Both the position numbers and the translations under genes were made by a program. A stretch of 64,000 nucleotides of DNA, from NCBI RefSeq assembly GCF_010731295.1, contig NZ_AP022579.1, positions 4,340,001 through 4,404,000 on the forward strand, read 5' to 3'. Positions 43,615 to 51,677 of the stretch are shown here, in pieces. Positions within the stretch are counted from its first letter, which is position 1. Every line of letters begins with the position of its first letter. The notes under the pieces were generated by a model that saw only the letters and a program-made list of their open reading frames with translations, made no database searches and was not told the DNA's origin. The DNA comes from Mycolicibacterium boenickei (GTDB lineage Bacteria; Actinomycetota; Actinomycetes; Mycobacteriales; Mycobacteriaceae).

Positions 43615-44586
43615 TCAGCCGCCGGCCGTGGTGCGGAAACGGTCCCGGTAGGCCTTCGGTGACACGCCGAGGTGGCTGACGAACACCCGCCGTAGGGTCT
43701 CGGCGCTTCCGAAGCCGGCAATCCGGGCGGATTCCGCCACCGGGCGTCCTGCGTCGAGGGCTGCCCGCGCTACGTCGATCCGCACCGTTTCGACGTAGCG
43801 GGCCGGTGTCGTGCCCAGCTCGGCCTGAAACAGCCGGGTCAGCTGTCTGGTACTCAATGAGGCTTGGGCTGCAAGACTTTTCACGCTGTGGTTCGCGGTC
43901 GGGTCAGCGGCGATCGCGTCGGTCACCCGGCGCAACGCCGACTCGGCGGGTGCGTCCGACTCGATCAGCGTGGAGAACTGCGACTGGCCGCCGGCTCGCT
44001 TGAGGTACACGACCAGTGACCGCGCGACGTCGCGCACCAGATCGGTGCCGTGATCGGACTCCACCAGTGCCAAGGCCAGGTCGATGCCCGCCGACACTCC
44101 CGCAGAGGTGTAGACGTCTCTGTCCCTGACGAAGATGGCGTCGGGCTCGACCGAAATCGTGGGGTACGCACGGGACAGCAGCCGTGCGTGCCGCCAGTGC
44201 GTGGTGGCCCGGCGGTTGTCGAGCAGGCCCGCCGCGGCCAGGATGAAGGAGCCCGTACAGATCGACGCCAGCCGTCGGGTCCGGGTGGGTAGGTCTCGCA
44301 GTGCCGCCACCAGAGCGGGATCGATCGGCCGGCCCACGAGATCGTCTCCACCGGAGACCAATACGGTGTCCACCCCGTCGATCTCGGAGATGCGACCGGT
44401 CACCGCGAACGGCGTGCCGATCGAGGTGGTGACGTCGGCGCCGTCGACCGACGCGATCCGTAGGCGGTAGTCGGCGCCGAACCGGTTGGCCTCGGCGAAA
44501 ACCTCGGCCGGTCCCGCGGCGTCGAGCAGTTTCATCCCGTCGAAGACCACGATCACGACCTCACGCGGCCCCGCACCCTGTGCCAT
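43615..44586 (-). CDS. GlxA-type regulator (DJ-1/PfpI domain plus AraC HTH)
   Basis: 323 residues from ATG 44586. The DJ-1-like domain (1-170) has VVIVVFDGMKLLDAAGPAEVF and ASICTGSFILAAAGLLDNR with the elbow Cys. The AraC HTH (about 225-315) has LAAQASLSTRQLTRLFQAELG and GFGSAETLRRVFVSHLG. These act as activators of small-molecule metabolism. It is divergent from the cupin-HD genes, with 101 bases between starts, so it most likely controls them. Confidence 0.9.
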   Translation of the reverse strand: MAQGAGPREVVIVVFDGMKLLDAAGPAEVFAEANRFGADYRLRIASVDGADVTTSIGTPFAVTGRISEIDGVDTVLVSGGDDLVGRPIDPALVAALRDLPTRTRRLASICTGSFILAAAGLLDNRRATTHWRHARLLSRAYPTISVEPDAIFVRDRDVYTSAGVSAGIDLALALVESDHGTDLVRDVARSLVVYLKRAGGQSQFSTLIESDAPAESALRRVTDAIAADPTANHSVKSLAAQASLSTRQLTRLFQAELGTTPARYVETVRIDVARAALDAGRPVAESARIAGFGSAETLRRVFVSHLGVSPKAYRDRFRTTAGG

Positions 44587-44687
44587 CCGTCCATTGTGTC
44601 GCTTTCTGTGGGAAACATGGCGCATCGGACATGGTGGCTACCGAGGGTGGGGTCGCAGACTGGTGACACGGCGACAAGGAGGTTCAC

Positions 44688-45230
44688 ATGTCATTCACCG
44701 CAGGTGCAACCCTGACAGTGGTCCAGCCCGGGGCGGGGGACACCGCCGAAATACCGGGCTTCGGCGCGGTTTTCAAGCTCACCGGTCGCACAACCGGTGG
44801 CCTGGTCTCGATTGTCGAGCACCCTTTCGCGGTCGGCATGATCACCGCGGCGCACCGGCACACCAACGAGGACGAGCACTCGATCGTGCTGTCCGGCGAG
44901 ATCGGCTTTCGCTCCGACGACAGCGAGGTGGTGCTGGGACCCGGCGGCTACATCACCAAGCCACGTGGGCAGATGCACGCCATGTGGAACGCCGGCACGA
45001 CACCGGGCCGCATCATCGAAGTCATCACACCGGGCAACGGTTTCGAGAATTACTTCCGCGAGCTCGGTGAGCTGCTCGCCTCAGCCGCTGAACCCGGCCC
45101 GGACAGTCCGCCACTGCACACCACGGCCGAATTCGTCGAGCTCTCGAACAGGTACGGCCTCACCTACGGCAAGCCGCAGTGGTTCGACGACATCGTGACC
45201 CGGTACCACCTGAATCCGCCCACCCACTGA
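44688..45230 (+). CDS. cupin-domain protein
   Basis: 180 residues. Cupin motif 1 is AHRHTNEDEHSIVLSGEIGF (H, H, E, H pattern) and motif 2 PRGQMHAMWNAG with the last His. So a single metal centre is predicted. The C-terminal part (FENYFRELGELL) is helical, as in dioxygenase-like or hydrolase-like cupins of actinobacteria. CAAGGAGG precedes the ATG. It forms an operon with the HD gene 22 bases downstream. Confidence 0.85.
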   Translation: MSFTAGATLTVVQPGAGDTAEIPGFGAVFKLTGRTTGGLVSIVEHPFAVGMITAAHRHTNEDEHSIVLSGEIGFRSDDSEVVLGPGGYITKPRGQMHAMWNAGTTPGRIIEVITPGNGFENYFRELGELLASAAEPGPDSPPLHTTAEFVELSNRYGLTYGKPQWFDDIVTRYHLNPPTH

Positions 45231-45252
45231 TCAGAGTTTGAAGGAGCCAATC

Positions 45253-45906
45253 ATGACGATCTCATTGACCGACAACGTCGCCGGTATCGAACTGCCGGAC
45301 ACCGCGCTGGTGCGGGAGACCACCGAGTACATCCGCGACGTCGAGGATGACCTGCTGTTCCACCATTCCCGCCGGGTGTTCTATTTCGGTGCGCTGCAAG
45401 GCCTGCGGAGGGGGCTGCATCCCGACCTGGAGTTGCTGTACGTGGGCGCGATGTTCCATGACCTCGGTTTGAACGAGCCGTACCGCACGACCTCTCAGCT
45501 GCGTTTCGAGGTCGACGGTGCCAACGCCGCCCGGGACTTCCTGCTGCAGCGCGGGGTCGACGAGGCCGCCGCGCGCAAGGTCTGGCTTGGCATTGCGCTG
45601 CACACCACCCCGGGCGTCCCCGAGTTCCTCGATCCTGAGATCGCCCTGGTGACAGCGGGTGTCGAAACCGATGTGCTCGGGATCGGCCTCGACAACCTGG
45701 CACCGGAGGACCGGGAGGCCGTCACGACGGCGCATCCGCGGCCGGACTTCAAGAACCGGATCCTGCGGGCGTTCACCGACGGGGTGCTGCACCGGCCGGG
45801 TTCGACGTTCGGCACCGTCAACGCCGATGTGCTCGCACACTTCGACGATGAATTCGTCCGGGAGGATTTCGTCGAGGTGATTCTCGCCAACGGCTGGCCG
45901 GAATAG
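45253..45906 (+). CDS. HD-domain hydrolase (cyanamide hydratase-like)
   Basis: 217 residues. HHSRRVFYF and AMFHDLGLN hold the HD metal ligands, with a later H in LGIALHTTPGVPEF and D in ALVTAGVETDVLG. Pattern matches the HD group that includes fungal cyanamide hydratase. Substrate is uncertain; nitrile, cyanamide or nucleotide-like molecules are possible. AAGGAG precedes the ATG. With the cupin gene it probably forms a GlxA-controlled unit. Confidence 0.82.
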   Translation: MTISLTDNVAGIELPDTALVRETTEYIRDVEDDLLFHHSRRVFYFGALQGLRRGLHPDLELLYVGAMFHDLGLNEPYRTTSQLRFEVDGANAARDFLLQRGVDEAAARKVWLGIALHTTPGVPEFLDPEIALVTAGVETDVLGIGLDNLAPEDREAVTTAHPRPDFKNRILRAFTDGVLHRPGSTFGTVNADVLAHFDDEFVREDFVEVILANGWPE

Positions 45907-45930
45907 CCTGTCTTGCAGGATAACCGGTGA

Positions 45931-46593
45931 TCAGCTGGCGCCGGAGCGACGTTCGGCGAGCTCGCGCAGAGGTTCGGGCAGGGCATCTGCCCGCAGGATC
46001 GCGGGCAGATGCTGTGGTTCCAGGGTCAGGGCCCGGAAGACCAACCCGATGGTGATGTCGTGGTCCGGCCGGTCGGTGACCACGATCTCGTCGCCGGCCG
46101 ACACCGAACCAGGTGTCACGAGTCGAAGGTAGGCACCCGGAACCGCCGTTCTGGTAAACGTTTTGACCCACCCGTTGATCTGCAGCCAGTTGGCGAACGT
46201 CCGGCACGGGATGCGTGGCCGGGATACCTCGAGCTCCAGCCCGTCAGACCCGACCCGCCACCGTTCGCCGATGACGGCGTTGGTGACGTCGATCCCCGCG
46301 GTGGTGAGGTTCTCACCGAACACGCCGTTGGCGATCTCACGGTCCAGTTCGGTTTCCCAGGCGTCGAGATCCTCACGCGCGTACGCGTACACCGCCTGGT
46401 CGTCGCCGCCGTGGAACTGCTGGTCGCCGATCGTGTCGCCGACCAGACCGCTCCCGAGCCCGCCGTGCATCGGCCCGGGGGCGCGTACCGCGACCGCCCC
46501 GTCGACGGGGCGCTTGTCGATGCCCGTGACGGCACGCCCCTCAGCGGTGTTGGGACGTGGATGGGCCACGTTGACCGTGAGTACCTGCGCCAT
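45931..46593 (-). CDS. MOSC-domain protein (YiiM-like)
   Basis: 220 residues. The MOSC core is at about 20-165, with QQFHGGDDQAVYAYARED, GVFGENLTTAGIDV, VGERW-type turn and the conserved Cys in RPRIPCRTF. The C-terminal helical part (LEPQHLPAILRADALPEP) matches YiiM. Family enzymes use a molybdenum cofactor to reduce N-hydroxylated compounds. A -10 hexamer lies seven bases before the ATG. Confidence 0.88.
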   Translation of the reverse strand: MAQVLTVNVAHPRPNTAEGRAVTGIDKRPVDGAVAVRAPGPMHGGLGSGLVGDTIGDQQFHGGDDQAVYAYAREDLDAWETELDREIANGVFGENLTTAGIDVTNAVIGERWRVGSDGLELEVSRPRIPCRTFANWLQINGWVKTFTRTAVPGAYLRLVTPGSVSAGDEIVVTDRPDHDITIGLVFRALTLEPQHLPAILRADALPEPLRELAERRSGAS

Positions 46594-46600
46594 GACGCCC

Positions 46601-46606
46601 AGCGTA
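46601..46606 (-). promoter_or_regulatory. -10 hexamer TACGCT, probable leaderless start of the MOSC gene
   Basis: On the minus strand TACGCT is followed by seven bases and then ATG 46593. Confidence 0.45.
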
Positions 46607-46611
46607 GTGGC

Positions 46612-46866
46612 TTAGAAGAGCGGTGTCGCAACACCATTCGGGGAGGCCGGCGGTGGTGGTGACACCGGGAGGCACAGTCCGGTCGCGAGGTCGAGTTGCC
46701 GGCCCGGGATGCAGAAGGGTGAACATCCGTTGGTGACACCGGTTTCCCCGGGCGGACACGCCGAGCTCGACGCCGGCGCCACAATCGTGGCCACTGCCAT
46801 CGAACCGGCCGACAGCACCGCGGCCGACACCACGGTGAGAACCCCGCGCCACACTGCCCTCGTCAT
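46612..46866 (-). CDS. small secreted Cys-rich protein
   Basis: 84 residues from ATG, with AGGAGA six bases upstream. Signal sequence about 1-35 (AAVLSAGSMAVATIVAPASSSA). Mature part has four Cys (CPPGETGVTNGCSPFC, LATGLCLPV) and a PPPP stretch. The unit CIPGRQLDLATGLCLPVSPPPP (22 positions; pattern C-x-P-G-x9-C-x-P) resembles the repeats of the protein at 40895. Not otherwise recognised. Confidence 0.7.
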   Translation of the reverse strand: MTRAVWRGVLTVVSAAVLSAGSMAVATIVAPASSSACPPGETGVTNGCSPFCIPGRQLDLATGLCLPVSPPPPASPNGVATPLF

Positions 46867-46978
46867 CGGCTGTCTCCTCATGAGCTGCACCTGCCCGACC
46901 TATGGCCGCAGTCTAGGCCGCGCACCCGGGCGGCATCCGCAGTTACCCCGTTGTCGGCCCGGGGCCGGTTCGGTCCGC

Positions 46979-46984
46979 TAGCGT
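46979..46984 (+). promoter_or_regulatory. -10 hexamer TAGCGT ahead of the MenC-like gene
   Basis: TAGCGT ends three bases before GTG 46988 and nine before GTG 46994. The second GTG would fit a leaderless start better. Confidence 0.4.
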
Positions 46985-46987
46985 CAC

Positions 46988-47959
46988 GTGGTTGTGCAGA
47001 CCCTGATCGACTTCGACCGTGCGCCCGTCTTCGCCATTCCGACCACCGAACCGGTCGGCGGCCTGACGGTCCGTGAGGGCATGCTGCTGGAGGGACCCCA
47101 GGGGTGGGGGGAGTTCAGCCCGCTGCCCGACGACCGCGCGCTGGTTCGCTGGCTCACCGCGGCGACCGAGCCGGGAACCGTCGGCTGGCCCGACCCGGTG
47201 CGTGGGCGGGTGCCGGTAGCGGTCACCGTTCCCGCTGTCGACGCCGACCGCGCTCACCAGATCGCCGCGGCATCGGGCTGCCGGACGGCCGCGGTCGAGG
47301 TAGGCGCCGGAGGACTGGCACAGGACGTCGAGCGGGTGCGCGCCGTGCGTGACGGGCTCGGTGCGGGCGGCGTGATCAGGTGCGCCGCCTCGGGACGGTG
47401 GGATCCCGATACCGCGGTCGCCGCGATCGGGGCCCTCGATCGTGCCGCAGGCGGGCTGGAGTTCGTCACGCAACCGTGCCGGACGCTCGACGAGTTGGCG
47501 CAGGTCAGACGCCAGGTCGACGTGCGGATCGCGGCAGACGAGTCGATTCGCCACGCCGACGACCCGATGGGCCTGCACCTCGGCGAGGCAGCCGACATCG
47601 CGGTGCTCGCCTGCGGCCCGCTGGGCGGGGCACGCCGGGCGTTGCGGGTGGCCGAAGCCTCGGGGGTGCCCTGTGTGGTCAGCGCGACGCTCGAGACGAC
47701 CATCGGGTTGGCGGCGGGACTCGCGCTGGCCGGGGCATTACCCCGGTTGGACTTCGCCTGCGAACTGGGAACCAGGGGATTGCTCACGGGGGACCTGGTG
47801 GCGGATTCGCGCTCACTGGTTCCGGTCGATGGCTACCTACCGGTGGCGCCGATGCCCCCGGCTCCGCAGCCTGATCGGATCGAACGGTATGCGGTCACCG
47901 ATCCGGCTCGGGTGACCTGGTGGCGGGAGCGCCTGCAGAGCGCCATATCTGCGTCTTGA
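46988..47959 (+). CDS. MenC-like enolase-superfamily protein, catalytic residues lost
   Basis: 323 residues, colinear with o-succinylbenzoate synthase. The fold and family blocks remain (GWGEFSPL; VAVTVPAVDA; QPC; RQVDVRIAADESIRHADDP; LGTRGLLTGD). However the KxK catalytic lysines are Ala102 and Glu104, the metal Asp is Ala133, the metal Glu is Thr161, and the second catalytic Lys is Ala208. Only the AADES Asp184 is kept. It therefore should not dehydrate SHCHC. The reading frame is intact and unbroken, so this looks like a maintained pseudoenzyme, not a decayed gene. Start could be 46994. Alternative: a distinct superfamily member with another chemistry. Confidence 0.8.
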   Translation: MVVQTLIDFDRAPVFAIPTTEPVGGLTVREGMLLEGPQGWGEFSPLPDDRALVRWLTAATEPGTVGWPDPVRGRVPVAVTVPAVDADRAHQIAAASGCRTAAVEVGAGGLAQDVERVRAVRDGLGAGGVIRCAASGRWDPDTAVAAIGALDRAAGGLEFVTQPCRTLDELAQVRRQVDVRIAADESIRHADDPMGLHLGEAADIAVLACGPLGGARRALRVAEASGVPCVVSATLETTIGLAAGLALAGALPRLDFACELGTRGLLTGDLVADSRSLVPVDGYLPVAPMPPAPQPDRIERYAVTDPARVTWWRERLQSAISAS

Positions 47960-48119
47960 TCAGCCGTGATGCTGCTGTGGACGGCCCGTTGAGGGCCTCG
48001 GCCCGGAATGCTGGACGGAACAGATTCAAGTAGCGCACTACGCATGTGTGCGGCGGCCCGGCAACTCGAGAATCGACTGCGTCAGCTACCGCTGGCGGGA
48101 AGATCCAACGGAGGATGCC

Positions 48120-48443
48120 ATGTCGTTGTTCGCCAAGCTGTCGGAACTCCGGGCCGTAAAGACCCAGGACTCCGGTGGGACCGACGAGCTCAGTATCAGC
48201 AGAGCTGATGGATTCCAGTTCAAGGCTGTGTCGATGTGCCAGGGGGATGTGGTGGATCTGGACCGACTGCTGCCGTTCGACGGCCAGCTGGAGATCGTGT
48301 TGAGAGAGGTGGATGTGCGCACCGACGAGATGCAGGATGTGGGCTCGATCTTCATCCGCTCGGACGAGTTGGGGCAAGGTGAGCTCACCCAGCAGTTCAA
48401 CGGCGCGGGCGCGCGGTACGACCTCACCTACAAAGTCATCTGA
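48120..48443 (+). CDS. small hypothetical protein, predicted all-beta
   Basis: 107 residues; CGGAGG lies five bases before the ATG. No signal or TM segment. Alternating hydrophobic residues suggest beta strands (FQFKAVSMCQGDVVDLD; QLEIVLREVDVRT; RYDLTYKVI). Family not recognised. It faces the phosphotransferase gene convergently, with four bases between stops. Confidence 0.65.
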   Translation: MSLFAKLSELRAVKTQDSGGTDELSISRADGFQFKAVSMCQGDVVDLDRLLPFDGQLEIVLREVDVRTDEMQDVGSIFIRSDELGQGELTQQFNGAGARYDLTYKVI

Positions 48444-48447
48444 GCAT

Positions 48448-49350
48448 TCAGTCCTGCACGGCCTTGGCGATCGCCACACAGGTCGTCAACCAGTCCGCGT
48501 CGGGTTCGGCCGTCTCGGTCAGCTCCCACATCGCGTTGTGCAACATCCGGACGATCACCCAGTCCCTGGTCCGGTCGGCATCCAGGCCGGCAGCGTCGAC
48601 CACCGCGGACAGCCGGCGCCGGACGCCGTCGCGGACGTACCCGGCGAGCTCCTCCCACCGGTTCCACAGCATCGGCGCGACTTCGTAGTGCGGGTCTCCG
48701 TTCATCGGCTTGGGGTCGATCACCAGCCACGGTTCGCGGTCGGCGGCCAGGACATTCTCGTAATGGAGATCGGTGTGGATCAGGGTGCCGGTGGTGGCCG
48801 GATCGCCTGCCAGATCCCGGCCGAGCGTGATCGCCTGCTCCACCAGCCGACGCGGAACCGGGGCATTGCGGGGCAGCCGGGTCAGTTCGGTGGTCCGGTG
48901 TGCGGTGCATTCGGCGAGCGACCGCAGCTGCGGCAGAGCCGGCACATGAAGCCGGTCGTAGAGTGCCGCGACGATCTCGCAAGCCTCAATGTCCCACAGC
49001 TCGTTGAGGTTTCGCTGCTGCAACCGTTCCAGCAGCATCATCCGGCGGTGCGGATCGGCGCGCATCAGCCGCACCGCACCGGAACCTGCCCAGCGGCGCA
49101 GCGCCAGGTGTTCGTGTTCGGACTCGTCATCGGGGAAGGCGGCCTTGAGGACTGCAGGCGCCCGCTCGCTGGTCCGCACCGGCAGCACGATCGAGCAGTA
49201 GCCGTGAAACGCGGGCCCGTCGGCGCGCAGGTCCCACTCGTCGAGCTGGTCGCGGATGAGTCTCGGCAGACCGTCGACCCATGACTGCCACTGAGGTCCT
49301 CGTGTGCCCATCGCGCGCACGGCCTCGGGCAGATCGATCATCGGCATCAT
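48448..49350 (-). CDS. aminoglycoside phosphotransferase-like kinase (StrB/APH(6)-type)
   Basis: 300 residues from ATG 49350 (49347 and 49341 are close alternatives). The kinase fold has the Brenner motif HTDLHYENVLA and the metal Asp in LVIDPKPMNGDPHYE. The N-lobe shows VLKAAFPDDESEHEHLALRRW. This resembles streptomycin 6-kinase-type APH(6) and related actinobacterial phosphotransferases, some of which have other substrates. Divergent from tpx, with 52 bases between starts. Confidence 0.82.
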   Translation of the reverse strand: MMPMIDLPEAVRAMGTRGPQWQSWVDGLPRLIRDQLDEWDLRADGPAFHGYCSIVLPVRTSERAPAVLKAAFPDDESEHEHLALRRWAGSGAVRLMRADPHRRMMLLERLQQRNLNELWDIEACEIVAALYDRLHVPALPQLRSLAECTAHRTTELTRLPRNAPVPRRLVEQAITLGRDLAGDPATTGTLIHTDLHYENVLAADREPWLVIDPKPMNGDPHYEVAPMLWNRWEELAGYVRDGVRRRLSAVVDAAGLDADRTRDWVIVRMLHNAMWELTETAEPDADWLTTCVAIAKAVQD

Positions 49351-49402
49351 CGTCGCACCCCGGGCGGCCCGCGGGGCACCCGGTTTTGACAGACTGTGCC
49401 CC

Positions 49403-49894
49403 ATGGCACAGATAACGTTCAAGGGAAACCCCATCAACACCGTCGGCGACCTGCCGGCAGTCGGTAGCCCGGCTCCCAGCTTCTCGGTCACCGGCACCGA
49501 TCTCGGCGCCGTCAGCAGCGATCAGTTCGCGGGCAAGTCGGTGCTGCTGAACATCTTCCCGTCGGTCGACACCGGGATTTGCGCAGCCAGCGTGCGCACC
49601 TTCAACGAGCGGGCCGCTGCCGCCGGTGCCACCGTCTTGTGCGTGTCGAAGGACCTGCCGTTCGCGCTGAGCCGTTTCTGCGGAGCCGAGGGGATCGAGA
49701 ACGTCGTCACCGCATCGGCGTTCCGCGACAGCTTCGGTGAGGACTACGGAATCACCATGGCCGACGGTCCGATGGCCGGTCTGTTGGGACGCGCCGTCGT
49801 CGTCATCGGAGCCGACGGCAAGGTGGCCTACACCGAACTGGTGCCCGAGATCGTCCAGGAGCCCAACTACGACGCCGCCCTGGCCGCACTCTGA
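49403..49894 (+). CDS. tpx: thiol peroxidase, atypical 2-Cys peroxiredoxin
   Basis: 163 residues. Peroxidatic Cys60 is in SVDTGICAASVRTFNERA and the resolving Cys93 in ALSRFCGAEG; a third Cys80 sits at the same position as in M. tuberculosis Tpx. It reduces hydrogen peroxide and organic peroxides with thioredoxin. Length and start are normal. A strong bidirectional terminator follows. Confidence 0.95.
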   Translation: MAQITFKGNPINTVGDLPAVGSPAPSFSVTGTDLGAVSSDQFAGKSVLLNIFPSVDTGICAASVRTFNERAAAAGATVLCVSKDLPFALSRFCGAEGIENVVTASAFRDSFGEDYGITMADGPMAGLLGRAVVVIGADGKVAYTELVPEIVQEPNYDAALAAL

Positions 49895-49907
49895 CCGTCG
49901 TCACCCC

Positions 49908-49938
49908 TCCTCACCGGCGCATCTCGCGCCGGTGAGGA
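49908..49938. terminator. Bidirectional terminator between tpx and tenA
   Basis: A 13-bp perfect stem TCCTCACCGGCGC / GCGCCGGTGAGGA closes a five-base loop (ATCTC). It lies between two convergent genes and could stop both. Confidence 0.8.
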
Positions 49939-49950
49939 ATCGGCAGGCCC

Positions 49951-50634
49951 TCAGACGGGCCACTGCTCGCGGCGGTACGCCGCGTCGAAGAACATCCACT
50001 CGTATTTGGACGTGACCACGAAATGGGCCCGTGCGGCGGCTTCGTCCGCCCCGCCCAGGGTCGGCCCGACCCGATCCGTCAGATCGAGCACCTCGGCGAC
50101 CGTCGCGGCGAACTCGTCGCCGCCGTAACTGTCGATCCACCGCTGATAGCGCCGATCCGGCGATCCGCGATCCAAAAGCGCTGCCCCGACCCGGGCATAG
50201 ATCCAGTAGCAGGGCAGGACCGCCGCCAGTCCCTCGGCGAAGCTGCCGCTGTACGCCGCGGCCAGCAGATAACTCGTGTAGGCGCGCGTGGTCGGGGTGA
50301 CCTGCGTCGCGTCCAGGGCCTCGACATCCAGCCCCAGTTCCGGGAGCAGTTCGTTGTGCAGGCCCAGTTCGACATCGAAGACCTCGGCGGCATGCCGGGA
50401 GAACATCGCGGTGTCGGCCAGGGAGGGGGCCTTGGCGGCGACGATCGTCAACGCGCGGGCGTAGTCGCGCAGATAGTGCGCGTCCTGCGCCACGTAATGC
50501 GCGAATGCGCCGTCGTCCAGGCTGCCGTCGGTGAGCCCGGTCAGGAACGGATGCGCCAGGATCGCGGTGAACGTCGGGTCGATCGCCTCCCAGAGCCGGG
50601 CCGACCAGGATTGCGGGTTCGCATCGGGGTTCAT
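49951..50634 (-). CDS. tenA: TenA-family thiaminase II / aminopyrimidine aminohydrolase
   Basis: 227 residues, all-helical. The active-site Cys is in AVLPCYWIYARVG and the C-terminal Glu in SKYEWMFFDAAY; both are as in B. subtilis TenA, with Asp in QDAHYLRDYARAL. The role is salvage of thiamin pyrimidines. No other thiamin gene is adjacent. Confidence 0.9.
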   Translation of the reverse strand: MNPDANPQSWSARLWEAIDPTFTAILAHPFLTGLTDGSLDDGAFAHYVAQDAHYLRDYARALTIVAAKAPSLADTAMFSRHAAEVFDVELGLHNELLPELGLDVEALDATQVTPTTRAYTSYLLAAAYSGSFAEGLAAVLPCYWIYARVGAALLDRGSPDRRYQRWIDSYGGDEFAATVAEVLDLTDRVGPTLGGADEAAARAHFVVTSKYEWMFFDAAYRREQWPV

Positions 50635-50980
50635 CCCACCATGGTGTCAGGTGACGGGCAAACGTTGTGCGCCCCGTCGGCGGGCGCTGTACCACAACGA
50701 TTTTCGCGGCGTTCGAGTGAAACCGGACGTGTCCCGGGTACTTTGCCGCCGAGGGCGGTGTTCGAACCTGTTCGGTGATGTCGATCGCAGTAGGGCCGAT
50801 TCTGACGCGATCAGGGCGACGGCTCGCACGATAACCTTTCGGTCACGGTACTGCATCTGATCAGGCTTGTGCCCCATACGAATTGGGCAAATCGGCCGGT
50901 GCGCGGTACAAATGATTGACTCGACTGACGACGACCAGCAGTCGAAGTCACCGCCTGGTGGTCGAGAGAGTTGATGTTCG
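50635..50980. other. Non-coding region between tenA and the RipD-type gene
   Basis: 346 bases separating divergent genes. It holds an imperfectly spaced inverted repeat TGCCC-N10-GGGCA (50870-50889) and TTGACT (50913-50918), which could be a -35. No gene or strong structure was found. Confidence 0.35.
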
Positions 50981-51601
50981 ATGAGACGTACCTTTGCCCT
51001 TCTGATCAGTCTGGCATTTCTGGTTGCGACTCCCGGACTGGCCGGTGCCGCACCGATCGAACGCCCGACCGGCAACCAGCGCTTTGTCGATCTCGTGATC
51101 GCCCGCGCGATGTCACAGCGCGGAGTGCCCTTCAGCTACGGCGGCGGCGACGTCAACGGGCCGACCCGCGGTGTGGCCCGCGCGCTGCCCGCCCCCGGCA
51201 TGACTCCGACGGCTCCGCCCGCCCTGGGTGGCGGCCTCGCCCCCGGGCTGTCCACCCCGGCGGTGACCGCCCCGATGGTGACGCCTCCCGTTGTCGGTCT
51301 CGTGCCCGATCCCTCGTCGAATGTGGTCGGGTTCGATGCCTCCGGGTTGATCGTCTACGCCTTCGCCGGAGCCGGCGTGAAGATGCCGCGTTCCTCGGGC
51401 GAGCAGTACAAGGTCGGGCAGAAGGTACTGCCGTCCCAGGCGCTGCCCGGCGATCTGATCTTCTACGGCCCAGAGGGCACTCAGAGCGTGGCGCTCTACC
51501 TCGGCAACAATCAGATGATCCAGGGCACCGAGCCCGCCGTCGCGGTCACGCCGGTGCGGGCCCAGGGAATGACGCCCTACCTGGTTCGCATCATCGCCTG
51601 A
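50981..51601 (+). CDS. ripD: RipD-type NlpC/P60 protein, catalytically dead
   Basis: 206 residues. Signal sequence about 1-23 (LLISLAFLVATPGLAGA). The NlpC/P60 domain has lost its catalytic pair: Cys is Ala120 (FDASGL) and His is Ser169 (GTQSVALYLG). This is the same pair of changes reported for M. tuberculosis RipD, a non-catalytic peptidoglycan-binding homologue. A loop with a Gly/Ala/Pro-rich insertion (about 60-115) precedes it. GAGAGAG lies ten bases before the ATG. Confidence 0.88.
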   Translation: MRRTFALLISLAFLVATPGLAGAAPIERPTGNQRFVDLVIARAMSQRGVPFSYGGGDVNGPTRGVARALPAPGMTPTAPPALGGGLAPGLSTPAVTAPMVTPPVVGLVPDPSSNVVGFDASGLIVYAFAGAGVKMPRSSGEQYKVGQKVLPSQALPGDLIFYGPEGTQSVALYLGNNQMIQGTEPAVAVTPVRAQGMTPYLVRIIA

Positions 51602-51677
51602 CCCCTGAGATCTGGTGTGCCCGAGGCGGCTCAACCCTCCGTAGGCTTGAGCTGTCGACGAGGAAGGGCACACAGCA

